Positions 1-5,559 are shown, numbered from the stretch's first letter. The stretch: 9,470 nucleotides of DNA from CAZWKX01 sp964614095 (GCA_964614095.1 CAZTJO010000050.1:1-9470), one strand, 5' to 3'. Notes: generated by a model from the sequence alone, not told the origin. Numbers and translations: made by a program.

Positions 1-2
1 AC

Positions 3-506
3 TTCGAGTTGATCGCCCGCGAGACGGTGGGCGTCGGCGACCTGCCGCAGATAGAAGACGAGCCCGCCGTCGAGGCGGCGCTGGTGCGGGCCCAGGCTGA
101 AGATGTGATCGATCGGCTCGAGTCGGGGCTGGCCACCCAGCTCGGCAAGAGCTACGCCGACGGCGCCGAGCTGTCGGGCGGACAGTGGCAGAAGCTGGCC
201 CTGGGCCGGGCCATGATGCGCCAGCAGCCCCTGCTGCTGGTACTCGACGAGCCCACGGCGGCGCTGGACGCCGAGACCGAGCACGCTCTCTTCGAGCGCT
301 ACGCCGAAGGCGCCCGGCGTGTCGGGGCGCTCACCGGCGGGATCACCTTGCTCGTTTCCCACCGCTTCTCGACGGTGCGTATGGCGGATCGAATCATCGT
401 GGTTGCCGACGGCCGGGTGATCGAGCACGGCAGCCACGACGAGCTGGTGGCCAACGCCGGGCTGTACGCCGAGCTATACGAGCTGCAGGCGGCCGGCTAC
501 CGGTAG
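3..506 (+). CDS. ABC exporter, C-terminal part of ATP-binding domain (5' partial)
   Basis: This is the 3' end of an ABC transporter gene; the reading frame is open from the window edge, so the true start lies outside. The visible part begins in the segment after the Q-loop (FEL.ARETVGVGD, like the 'SLRENV.FGD' stretch of exporter nucleotide-binding domains). The signature LSGGQ is at 171-185, Walker B LLLVLDE at 231-251 with the catalytic Glu, then the D-loop AALD and the H-loop His in SHRFSTV at 360-362. The tail (DGRVIEHGSHDELVA..GLYAELYELQA) is typical of fused permease-ATPase exporters of the MsbA/MdlB type, where the ATPase is C-terminal to six membrane helices. 'SGGQWQKLALGRAMMR' replaces the commoner 'SGGQRQRLAIARA', a variant seen in some peptide or bacteriocin exporters. 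Substrate is unknown. The gene converges with the next gene. Confidence 0.9.
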   Translation, partial: FELIARETVGVGDLPQIEDEPAVEAALVRAQAEDVIDRLESGLATQLGKSYADGAELSGGQWQKLALGRAMMRQQPLLLVLDEPTAALDAETEHALFERYAEGARRVGALTGGITLLVSHRFSTVRMADRIIVVADGRVIEHGSHDELVANAGLYAELYELQAAGYR

Positions 507-586
507 GTGATCGGCCGCGGCGGTTCTGAGGTTCCCGGTGTTATTTCGCGATGGTGCCTGCCATCACCGTCACCGGGGTGCGCTGC

Positions 587-613
587 CGTCCCGCCGGGCG
601 TCAAACCGGGACG
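587..613. terminator. Possible bidirectional hairpin between convergent genes
   Basis: CGTCCCG (587-593) and CGGGACG (607-613) form a 7-bp perfect inverted repeat with a 13-nt loop between the convergent ABC transporter and membrane-protein genes. It overlaps the minus-strand stop codon (601-603). There is no T-run, so it is at best a weak or Rho-assisted terminator. Confidence 0.3.
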
Positions 614-1314
614 AGGCGCACTCTTTCGAGCAGGCGCCAGGCGTGCCGGGCGAAGGCAACAAAAAGGCCCATCTGGCCGAGGGTCTCGAAGATCTCCTCG
701 ATGAACTGCTGGTTGCGCACGACAAGCTCCCCCTGGGCCGATAGATCGATGATGTCGACCAGGGTCGAAGCCAGAGCACATGTGACCCCCACCACCAGCC
801 ACACCCTCGTTACCGGGTCTCCGGCAAAGTAGAGGAAGAGGCGATAGGCGACATAGATGCCGCCGAGAGCTACGAGCAGCATGGGCAGCTCGTACGCACC
901 AATGCCAAGCAGGTGGGCCGTCGCGCCCTCAGACCCGAAACCGCTGTGGTGGAGGTGGTCGCGGATCTGGAAACGCTCGTCGATGGTGAATAGCACAAAG
1001 ACGCCTGAAAGCACCAGCCACAGCAGGCGTTGTCCTCTTGGGAAGCGGACCTCGGTGAAAGGCACTTGGCAGAGAAGGGCGAGAAACAGACAGCAGAGCG
1101 AAATCAGCACGAGCTGCACACTGCTGAACCAGGTAAGAGCGGACAGCTCGTAGTTGATGTGTTTCCACCAGACGGGCCAATCCACGAATACCAGCAGCAG
1201 AATGCAGGCGAGGTTGACGGCGACGATCGATGCCGTGGTGATGATGCGGCCTCGGGCGGCATCGAGTGTGATGCCGGCCCCGTGGTCCGGTTTGCCAGGT
1301 GTTGAGTCGCTCAT
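601..1314 (-). CDS. Hypothetical integral membrane protein, about six TM helices
   Basis: I do not recognise a named family. The 237-residue protein has a short polar N-terminus (1-22) and hydrophobic segments at about 24-45, 62-84, 97-112, 141-163, 170-190 and 210-225, so five or six membrane helices are likely. Charged motifs sit at helix ends: FTIDERFQIRDHLHH (109-123), with DE, R, D and three His, and an acidic stretch IEEIFETLGQMG (205-216). A 'DE...H' motif after helix 3 and a late 'EE..E..G' recur in a loose group of bacterial multi-pass membrane proteins, so these residues may form an intramembrane site; that is inference. ATG at 1312-1314 is chosen because a TANNNT -10 (TAGGCT, 1323-1328) lies 8 nt upstream, fitting a leaderless transcript; there is no convincing ribosome binding site. 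It lies 108 bp downstream of dps with a hairpin between, so it probably has its own promoter. Confidence 0.75.
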   Translation of the reverse strand: MSDSTPGKPDHGAGITLDAARGRIITTASIVAVNLACILLLVFVDWPVWWKHINYELSALTWFSSVQLVLISLCCLFLALLCQVPFTEVRFPRGQRLLWLVLSGVFVLFTIDERFQIRDHLHHSGFGSEGATAHLLGIGAYELPMLLVALGGIYVAYRLFLYFAGDPVTRVWLVVGVTCALASTLVDIIDLSAQGELVVRNQQFIEEIFETLGQMGLFVAFARHAWRLLERVRLVPV

Positions 1315-1322
1315 CTTCCAGA

Positions 1323-1328
1323 AGCCTA
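1323..1328 (-). promoter_or_regulatory. Putative -10 (TAGGCT) of the membrane-protein gene, leaderless
   Basis: On the minus strand TAGGCT ends 8 nt before ATG (1314), which predicts transcription starting 1-3 nt before the start codon. A loose -35 (CCGACC, 1346-1351, 17-bp spacer) matches TTGACA at three positions. Read from sequence only. Confidence 0.35.
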
Positions 1329-1374
1329 GGCACGACGTGCCGCGGGGTCGGCGTCGTCCGACGCCTCACCACGC

Positions 1375-1405
1375 GCGAGCGCCCGGTCTGGTACCGGGCG
1401 CTCGC
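1375..1405 (-). terminator. Perfect 13-bp hairpin downstream of dps
   Basis: GCGAGCGCCCGGT (1375-1387) pairs perfectly with ACCGGGCGCTCGC (1393-1405) around a 5-nt loop. It begins 17 nt past the dps stop codon on the minus strand. It is GC-rich and lacks a T-tract, as is common for terminators in high-GC actinobacteria. A second, smaller hairpin (6-bp stem, GGCGTC/GACGCC, 1350-1365) follows in the direction of dps transcription. Together they probably end the dps transcript and separate it from the next gene. Confidence 0.7.
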
Positions 1406-1422
1406 TGTCGGTCCTGATTCTG

Positions 1423-1890
1423 CTACTCGGCGGTGGCGCGCAGCATCCAGGCCGTCTTCTCGTGGGTCTCGATACGGACCGTGGCCAAATCGACGGTGGC
1501 GACATCGCCGGCCGGCTCTGCGATCTTGACCACATCGCGGGCGGTGCGGGCGGTGGCCTCATGTCCGGCGGCCAGGCGGCGTACCATCTCCATGGCCTCC
1601 GGGGTTCCCTCTTCTTCGGCGCCGGAGCCGAGTGCGGCGAACTCCTTGAAGCTGCCCGGAGCCGGGTAGCCGAGGGCCCGGATGCGCTCGGCGATCCCAT
1701 CGACGGCGTCGCGCAACTCGATGTACTGCTCCTCGAACATGAGGTGCAGCGAGCGAAACATGGGCCCGGTCACGTTCCAGTGGTAGTTCTGGGTCTTCAG
1801 GTACAACGTGTAGGAATCGGCGAGCAGACGGGAGAGCTCCTTCGAGATGGCCTCACGGGCTTTCGCATCGATTCCAATATCGATTTCCAC
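1423..1890 (-). CDS. dps: Dps family mini-ferritin (DNA-binding protein from starved cells)
   Basis: A 155-residue protein of normal Dps length. Dps dodecamers oxidise Fe(II) with peroxide, store the iron and shield DNA in stress or stationary phase. The ferroxidase residues line up with E. coli Dps by spacing: H37 (in NYHWNVTG), H49 (in SLHLMFEEQY), E53 in place of Asp67, then D64 and E68 (in VDGIAERIRALG). The Glu substitution and the LHLMFEEQY wording are typical of the PexB-like branch. The N-terminus is short (about 15 residues before helix A) with few Lys or Arg, so DNA binding through a basic tail is not obvious. The start is GTG at 1890, supported by AAGGAG 7-8 nt upstream. The gene has its own promoter with inverted repeats and ends at a strong hairpin, so it is probably transcribed alone. 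Confidence 0.95.
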   Translation of the reverse strand: MEIDIGIDAKAREAISKELSRLLADSYTLYLKTQNYHWNVTGPMFRSLHLMFEEQYIELRDAVDGIAERIRALGYPAPGSFKEFAALGSGAEEEGTPEAMEMVRRLAAGHEATARTARDVVKIAEPAGDVATVDLATVRIETHEKTAWMLRATAE

Positions 1891-1916
1891 CGTTTCTCCT
1901 TCCCGGTCTTGTGTGT

Positions 1917-1954
1917 CTCAGCTCTGAGTATGGCATCAAGCGCGATGCTGTCCC
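1917..1954 (-). promoter_or_regulatory. dps promoter with two inverted repeats (candidate operators)
   Basis: On the minus strand GGGACA (1949-1954; 4/6 to TTGACA) and CATACT (1927-1932; 4/6 to TATAAT) are separated by 16 bp. The spacer (1933-1948) is exactly an inverted repeat, GCATC-N6-GATGC. A second one, CTCAG-N2-CTGAG (1917-1928), overlaps the -10 and runs to near the expected start of transcription (about 1920). The 5' leader would be about 30 nt and contains the AAGGAG site. Neither repeat resembles the IdeR/DtxR or Fur boxes I know. Promoter and operators are inferred from sequence alone. Confidence 0.4.
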
Positions 1955-1981
1955 GAGTGAAAAGAGCGGGAGAGGCGACGG

Positions 1982-2650
1982 CTAGCCGAACTGCACGCCG
2001 ATGCCACGGCGGCGCATCGACGTCCGGAACAGCACCACCGAGGCGAGCACGGCGAGGCCCTTGACGGTGAGGCTCACCGCAGAGCGGCTGAGCACGTACA
2101 CCTCACCGCTTTGGCTGAAGATCATCCACATGCCGAGAAGGCTGTTGAGCAAAAAGGCCGCTCCCCACAGCATGGTGATCCTGGTGAACACACGGCGCAT
2201 CACCGGCTGCCAGCGGAGATCGCCGAGTGGCACAAAGTCTGCGGCCAGGCGGGCCGCCATGGGCTCACGGGTGACCGCCGAAACCAGAAACACGAGGCCC
2301 AGGGCCGCCTCGCCGAGCACCGGCTGCACGAAGTAGAGGCTGAGGCTGCCGGAGAGCCCGGCGATAATCGTCCTTCCGGAGAGGGACAAGGCGGCAAGCA
2401 CAAGCAGGCCGCCGATCCGCTGCCCCGACAGGTGGCGCCTGGCGATGCTGCCGTACGACCAGGCCAGTGCCGCGGCCAGGCCACCCCAGAAGCCGATGAA
2501 GGTGAGGCCGAGGTAGAGGATGATCGTGGGAGCGACGATGCCCTCGAGGATCCCGGGCATGGAGTGGCGAAAGATGCCGCGCAGGCCCGGCAGCATGATG
2601 GGAGAGGCAACGGCGGGTGCTGTAGGTTCGACGAAGGCGATTGCGGTCAT
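1982..2650 (-). CDS. VC0807/YciB (IspZ)-like integral membrane protein
   Basis: A 222-residue membrane protein with hydrophobic segments at about 38-54, 56-70, 79-92, 94-110, 113-126, 157-178 and 190-209. The pattern resembles the VC0807 group, distant relatives of the septation protein IspZ/YciB: an N-terminal 'APTIILYLGLTFIGFWGGLAAALAW' type helix pair followed by a basic RRH..GQR loop, the stretch SLSLYFVQPVLGEAALGLVFLVSAVTREPMAARLAADF, and a late F.RIT.LWG helix. The role of this group is not established; YciB itself is linked to cell envelope and division. The start is ATG at 2650; no strong ribosome binding site is visible, and Met19 (2594-2596) is an alternative. It is divergent from nucS and lies upstream of dps on the same strand, but the dps promoter argues for separate transcription. 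Confidence 0.7.
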   Translation of the reverse strand: MTAIAFVEPTAPAVASPIMLPGLRGIFRHSMPGILEGIVAPTIILYLGLTFIGFWGGLAAALAWSYGSIARRHLSGQRIGGLLVLAALSLSGRTIIAGLSGSLSLYFVQPVLGEAALGLVFLVSAVTREPMAARLAADFVPLGDLRWQPVMRRVFTRITMLWGAAFLLNSLLGMWMIFSQSGEVYVLSRSAVSLTVKGLAVLASVVLFRTSMRRRGIGVQFG

Positions 2651-2770
2651 TCAGGCATTCCGAGCGGCGACGTTGGACGGTTGGTCATCGGGATCGGGGA
2701 GCCTTTCCTTGAATGCGCGAAATCTGGCCTGGGCGCACAGTAGCCGTTTGGGGGGGTACGGATAATCGCC

Positions 2771-2800
2771 GAGACATCGGGATGGCGCCGCCGCTACCCT
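2771..2800 (+). promoter_or_regulatory. Putative leaderless nucS promoter
   Basis: GAGACA (2771-2776; 4/6 to TTGACA), an 18-bp spacer and TACCCT (2795-2800; TANNNT). The -10 ends 8 nt before the nucS ATG, so transcription should begin about 2 nt before or at the start codon; no ribosome binding site is present, as expected for a leaderless mRNA. A separate GATAAT at 2761-2766 is a competing -10 but has no -35 partner. Confidence 0.4.
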
Positions 2801-2808
2801 CGCCGGCG

Positions 2809-3468
2809 ATGCGCCTCGTCATCGCCCGCTGCGAGGTCGACTACTCCGGCCGCTTGTCCGCTCATCTGCCCATGGCGACTCGTCTGATCATGGTGAAGGC
2901 GGACGGGTGTCTCGCGGTGCACGCCGACGGCGGCGCCTATAAGCCGCTGAATTGGATGAATGCGCCCAACCACGTCGAGGAGAACGAGGACGGGTGGCGG
3001 GTGACCAATTCCGCCGGGGAGACCCTCGTCATCCGTATCGAGGAGATCCTCGCCGATGTGGACTACGACATGGGCATAGACCCCGGGCTCTCCAAAGATG
3101 GTGTCGAGGCGAACCTGCAGCAGCTGCTGGCGGCGAGCCCGCAAGCCCTCGAGGAGGGACTCACTCTGCTGCGCCGCGAGTACCCCACCGATATCGGCCC
3201 CGTCGATCTGCTCTGCCGCGATGCCGACGGCCAGGTGGTGGCCGTCGAGGTGAAGCGGAAGGGAGAGATCGACGGAGTCGAGCAGCTGGCCCGCTACCTG
3301 GAGCGCCTTAACCGTGATCCGGCGCTGGCGCCGGTGCGAGGCATCCTGGCGGCACAGTCGATCAAACCGCAGGCACGGACGCTGGCCGGCGAGCGCGGCA
3401 TTACCTGCATCGAGGTCGATTACGACGAGCTGCGAGGCATCGAGGGAAACGTGCTGCGGCTCTTTTGA
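2809..3468 (+). CDS. nucS: Mismatch-specific endonuclease NucS/EndoMS
   Basis: The 219-residue protein matches actinobacterial NucS along its whole length. It makes double-strand cuts at mismatches and replaces MutS-MutL repair in many actinobacteria and some archaea. The N-terminal DNA-binding and dimer domain runs from MRLVIARCEVDYSGRLSAHLP through KADG.LAVHAD..AYKPLNWM, with the conserved Trp at residue 49. The C-terminal RecB-like nuclease domain has D133 (GPVDLLCRD), E147 and K149 (AVEVKRKGEIDG), the spacing of the archaeal D160/E174/K176 triad. The conserved blocks IKPQAR (about 185-190) and the terminal LRLF, a likely sliding-clamp contact, are intact. ATG at 2809 is chosen because known NucS proteins begin MRLVIA; the in-frame 32-codon upstream extension has no homology. 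It is tail-to-tail with the lipoprotein gene, with 3 bp between stop codons. Confidence 0.97.
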   Translation: MRLVIARCEVDYSGRLSAHLPMATRLIMVKADGCLAVHADGGAYKPLNWMNAPNHVEENEDGWRVTNSAGETLVIRIEEILADVDYDMGIDPGLSKDGVEANLQQLLAASPQALEEGLTLLRREYPTDIGPVDLLCRDADGQVVAVEVKRKGEIDGVEQLARYLERLNRDPALAPVRGILAAQSIKPQARTLAGERGITCIEVDYDELRGIEGNVLRLF

Positions 3469-3471
3469 GGC

Positions 3472-3690
3472 CTAGAACCCGATCCCCATGTCCTCGAGCT
3501 GTGCTTCGAGGTCGTCCTCGCGGCTGTTGAGCTGATCGGCGACGTCTTCGGCCTGATCAAGCACGTTGCCCGGCGTCGGGGCCAGCTCCGCCGGGAGCGT
3601 CGTCTCGCCGTCGGCGGGAGAGTCCGACGAGACGCAGCCGGCAAGGGCCAAGACGGCAATGGCCGAGACGAAGGCGCGTCGCATTCGCAT
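3472..3690 (-). CDS. Small acidic lipoprotein, unknown function
   Basis: A 72-residue protein with a lipoprotein signal: basic start MRMRR, hydrophobic AFVSAIAVLALAG and the lipobox LALAGC with Cys19. The mature part is 54 residues and strongly acidic: by my count 14 Asp/Glu and one Arg. It has a Ser/Thr/Pro-rich linker followed by a single predicted amphipathic helix (about 41-68; GNVLDQAEDVADQLNSREDD and onward). No family is recognised. The start is uncertain: ATG at 3690 is used here, GTG at 3696 would add two residues, and neither has a clear ribosome binding site. It begins about 36 bp after the sigma-factor stop on the same strand and may be co-transcribed. It lacks a membrane-spanning helix with a cytosolic domain, so it does not look like an anti-sigma factor. 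Confidence 0.7.
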   Translation of the reverse strand: MRMRRAFVSAIAVLALAGCVSSDSPADGETTLPAELAPTPGNVLDQAEDVADQLNSREDDLEAQLEDMGIGF

Positions 3691-3726
3691 GAACACGTCA
3701 TCGGCGCCGAAACGGCTGCACCTGAG

Positions 3727-4659
3727 CTAGAGAAGGCTCTCCAGGTCGAGCGAGCAGGAGGGGTGACGCAGCTTGGCGAGGGCCCGACCCTCGATTTGGC
3801 GGATGCGCTCCCGGGTGAGGTCGAACGATTTGCCCACATCGGAGAGTGTGCGGGGACTGCTGCCGTCGAGTCCGTAGCGCAGCGCGATCACGGCACGCTC
3901 ACGTTGATCCAGCAGGCGCATGGCCTGCTCCAGGTGGCGGCGCGCCGATTTTTCGGCGGCGCTGGCGAAGGGGTCGGCGGCCGCATCGTCTTCGACAAAA
4001 TCGGCCAGCTCCGCATCTCCGTCGGAGCCCACGGGCCGATCGAGAGAGACGGTGTCGCCGGGAGCCTCGAGGGCGATCTGCACCCGCTCCTCGTCGAGCC
4101 CGCTCGCCTCGGAGATCTCCTCGATGGTCGGAGGCCGCCGCAGCCGCTCACCGAGGCTCAGCGCGGTCTCCTGCACGGTGCGCACGACATCGACCATGTG
4201 CACCGGCAGGCGAATGGTGCGACCCTGGTTTCCCAGCCCTCGGGTGATGGCCTGGCGAATCCACCAAGTGGCATACGTGGAGAACTTGAAGCCTTTGCGC
4301 CAATCGAACTTCTCCACGGCGCGGATGAGGCCCAGATTGCCCTCTTGGACCAGATCGAGCAGATCGAGGCCTCGGCCGGTGTAGCGCTTGGCGATCGAGA
4401 TGACCAGGCGAAGATTGGAGCGGATGAACTCGGCTTTGGCTTCGTCGGATCCGTGGATGTCGCGGTAGAGCAGGGCGCGTTCGGCGGGATCGAGGTCGGG
4501 TTCCGTCTCGAGGCGAGCCTGCGCCTTCCGCCCTCTCTCCATGGCCCGGGCTAGACGTACCTCATCGTCGGCGGTGAGAAGGTCGTGCTCGGCCACAGAC
4601 TCCAGATACATGCCGACACCATCAGACAGCCCCGGCATCTCATGGACCCGTTTGGCCAC
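3727..4659 (-). CDS. RNA polymerase sigma-70 factor, RpoD-like (probably group 2)
   Basis: The 310-residue protein holds sigma regions 1.2 to 4.2. Region 1.2 is at about 15-45 (YLESVAEHDLLTADDEVRLARAMERG). Region 2 is at about 76-145, with core-binding DLVQEGNLGLIRAVEKFD and the -10-reading helix FSTYATWWIRQAITRGL. Region 3 spans about 146-225. Region 4 spans about 236-300, ending in the -35-reading TLSDVGKSFDLTRERIRQIEGRALAKLRH. Region 1.1 is missing, and NQGRTIRLPVHMVD differs from the usual principal-sigma 'DQARTIRIPVHM', so a group 2 stress or stationary-phase sigma is more likely than the essential one. GTG at 4659 is chosen because AAGGGGG (4670-4676) lies 10 nt upstream and the best promoter would start transcription near 4685; an in-frame GTG at 4701 would be upstream of that. 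Confidence 0.92.
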   Translation of the reverse strand: MAKRVHEMPGLSDGVGMYLESVAEHDLLTADDEVRLARAMERGRKAQARLETEPDLDPAERALLYRDIHGSDEAKAEFIRSNLRLVISIAKRYTGRGLDLLDLVQEGNLGLIRAVEKFDWRKGFKFSTYATWWIRQAITRGLGNQGRTIRLPVHMVDVVRTVQETALSLGERLRRPPTIEEISEASGLDEERVQIALEAPGDTVSLDRPVGSDGDAELADFVEDDAAADPFASAAEKSARRHLEQAMRLLDQRERAVIALRYGLDGSSPRTLSDVGKSFDLTRERIRQIEGRALAKLRHPSCSLDLESLL

Positions 4660-4691
4660 GTGGGCTGTACCCCCTTGGCAACCGAATGGCA

Positions 4692-4721
4692 ACGGTATCA
4701 CGACGAATAGTGCTCCCGCAA
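4692..4721 (-). promoter_or_regulatory. Putative sigma-factor gene promoter (extended -10)
   Basis: On the minus strand TTGCGG (4716-4721), an 18-bp spacer and TACCGT (4692-4697), preceded by TGA to make an extended -10 (TGnTANNNT). The predicted start is near 4685, giving a leader of about 26 nt that contains the AAGGGGG ribosome binding site. It is divergent from the glycosylase promoter, about 150 bp away. Confidence 0.4.
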
Positions 4722-4811
4722 CGGGACCTGGGGATTTCTTGACCGAGGACCAGGGCTGCGTTCCCCCACGTCAGAGGCATGTTCACTCGTTGGCACTGGC
4801 CTGGAAACGAG

Positions 4812-4820
4812 TTATCCACA
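4812..4820 (+). promoter_or_regulatory. Exact consensus DnaA box TTATCCACA
   Basis: TTATCCACA equals the strict bacterial DnaA box (TTATNCACA). It lies in the divergent region between the sigma factor and uracil-DNA glycosylase genes. A looser inverted partner, TGTGGAAAC, is at 4861-4869. No dnaA, dnaN, rpmH or AT-rich unwinding region is present, so this is not oriC; a DnaA-responsive promoter or titration site is possible, and chance is not excluded. Confidence 0.5.
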
Positions 4821-4845
4821 GGCAGCGGAGTGTGGTTGCCGGGTT

Positions 4846-4851
4846 TAGGGT
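4846..4851 (+). promoter_or_regulatory. Putative -10 (TAGGGT) of udg, near-leaderless
   Basis: TAGGGT ends 9 nt before the GTG start at 4861, predicting a transcript that starts about 3 nt upstream of the start codon. No ribosome binding site is present. No good -35 is visible at 16-18 bp, so the promoter may depend on an activator or be misassigned. The element lies inside the loop of the inverted repeat. Confidence 0.35.
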
Positions 4852-4860
4852 GGGCTGCCT

Positions 4861-5538
4861 GTGGAAACGCTGGACCACCTCCGAGACCGCATCGTGGGAT
4901 GCCGACACTGTCCTCGGCTCGTTGTCTGGCGTGAGGATGTAGCCCGCACCCGCCGTGCCGCCTTCCGTGACCAGGAGTACTGGGGACGACCCGTGCCCGG
5001 GTTCGGTGATCCCAAGGCGCGCCTCATGGTGCTGGGCCTGGCCCCGGCCGCCCACGGCGCCAATCGCACCGGGCGCATGTTCACCGGCGATCGCTCCGGC
5101 GACTGGCTCTACCGCGCCCTGTTCCGGGCCGGGTTTGCCTCGCAGCCGACGTCGGAGCACCAATACGACGGGCTGGTTCTGGACGACGCCTATGTGACCG
5201 CCCCGGTGCGCTGTGCTCCTCCGGCCAACAAGCCCACGGCGGAAGAGCGCGATGCCTGCCGGCCTTGGCTGATCGAGGAGTACCGTCTTCTCCCTCTGGT
5301 GGAAGTGATCCTCGCCCTGGGCGGCTTCGCCTACACCGAGACCCTGCGACTACTCGAAGCGAGCGGTGTGGCAGTGCCGCGGCCCCGCTCCCGGTTCGGA
5401 CACGGGCTCGAGGTGAGGACACGAGGGCCGACGGTGCTGTGCTCCTATCACCCCAGCCAGCAGAACACATTCACCGGCCGTCTCACCGAGCCAATGTTCG
5501 ATGCCGTGTTCGGCCGGGCCCGGGCTCTCTTGGGTTAG
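4861..5538 (+). CDS. Uracil-DNA glycosylase family 5 (UDGb), 4Fe-4S
   Basis: A 225-residue protein that removes uracil, and in characterised family members also hypoxanthine and other deaminated bases, from DNA as the first step of base excision repair. Motif 1 is GLAPAAHGANRTGRMFTGD (59-77), the family 5 form without the catalytic Asn/Asp of the classical enzyme; D77 is the candidate catalytic acid. Motif 2 is HPSQQNTFTGRLT (197-209), with the long loop typical of UDGb. Four cysteines are placed for a 4Fe-4S cluster: C14 and C17 (CRHC), C118 and C133. The family N-terminal block YWGRPVPGFGDP (40-51) is present. GTG at 4861 puts the N-terminus where homologues begin. It is divergent from the sigma gene and lies 43 bp before sufD in the same direction, linking an Fe-S enzyme gene with cluster-assembly genes. 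Confidence 0.93.
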   Translation: METLDHLRDRIVGCRHCPRLVVWREDVARTRRAAFRDQEYWGRPVPGFGDPKARLMVLGLAPAAHGANRTGRMFTGDRSGDWLYRALFRAGFASQPTSEHQYDGLVLDDAYVTAPVRCAPPANKPTAEERDACRPWLIEEYRLLPLVEVILALGGFAYTETLRLLEASGVAVPRPRSRFGHGLEVRTRGPTVLCSYHPSQQNTFTGRLTEPMFDAVFGRARALLG

Positions 5539-5559
5539 ACGGCCCCCAGGCAATAGAGT
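5530..5559 (+). promoter_or_regulatory. Possible suf operon promoter
   Basis: TTGGGT (5530-5535), an 18-bp spacer and TAGAGT (5554-5559). Transcription would begin near 5566 and the short leader would carry AAGGAG (5572-5577) before the sufD GTG. The -35 half overlaps the end of the glycosylase gene, so read-through from that gene is equally possible. No SufR- or Rrf2/IscR-type gene or obvious operator is visible. Confidence 0.3.

Larger units (their letters stand above)
4799..4869. repeat. Cluster of GCCTGTGGAAAC-like motifs around the udg start
   Basis: Three related copies occur in 71 bp: GCCTGGAAACG (+, 4799-4809), GCCTGTGGATAAC (read on the minus strand, 4811-4823) and GCCTGTGGAAACG (+, 4857-4869). 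The last two form an interrupted inverted repeat: TCCACAGGCAG (4815-4825) pairs perfectly over 11 bp with CTGCCTGTGGA (4855-4865), with three more pairs after a one-base bulge and a 29-nt gap. The gap contains the putative udg -10, and the right arm contains the udg start codon. A further TGTGG lies at 4831-4835. The arrangement suggests an operator or DnaA-binding cluster. Confidence 0.5.

Noticed and set aside
2737..2742. TACTGT on the minus strand as a -10 for the VC0807-like gene
   Set aside because: No -35 partner, and it would imply an 80-nt leader with no supporting signal.
2750..2756. Run of seven G residues before nucS
   Set aside because: A single homopolymer in a high-GC intergenic region; no sign that it controls phase variation, as it lies outside the coding sequence and the predicted promoter.
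2713..2808. A 32-codon upstream extension of nucS
   Set aside because: Known NucS proteins begin at MRLVIA, and the putative promoter lies inside the extension.
3763..4554. A 263-codon plus-strand open frame inside the sigma gene
   Set aside because: Mirror of the sigma-factor reading frame; no homology and no start signals.
4660..4701. Upstream GTG start (4701) for the sigma factor
   Set aside because: It would lie upstream of the predicted transcription start, while the GTG at 4659 has a purine-rich site 10 nt before it.
4702..4860. Chromosomal replication origin, suggested by the DnaA box
   Set aside because: Only one exact box, no AT-rich unwinding region, and none of the usual neighbours (dnaA, dnaN, rpmH, gidA).
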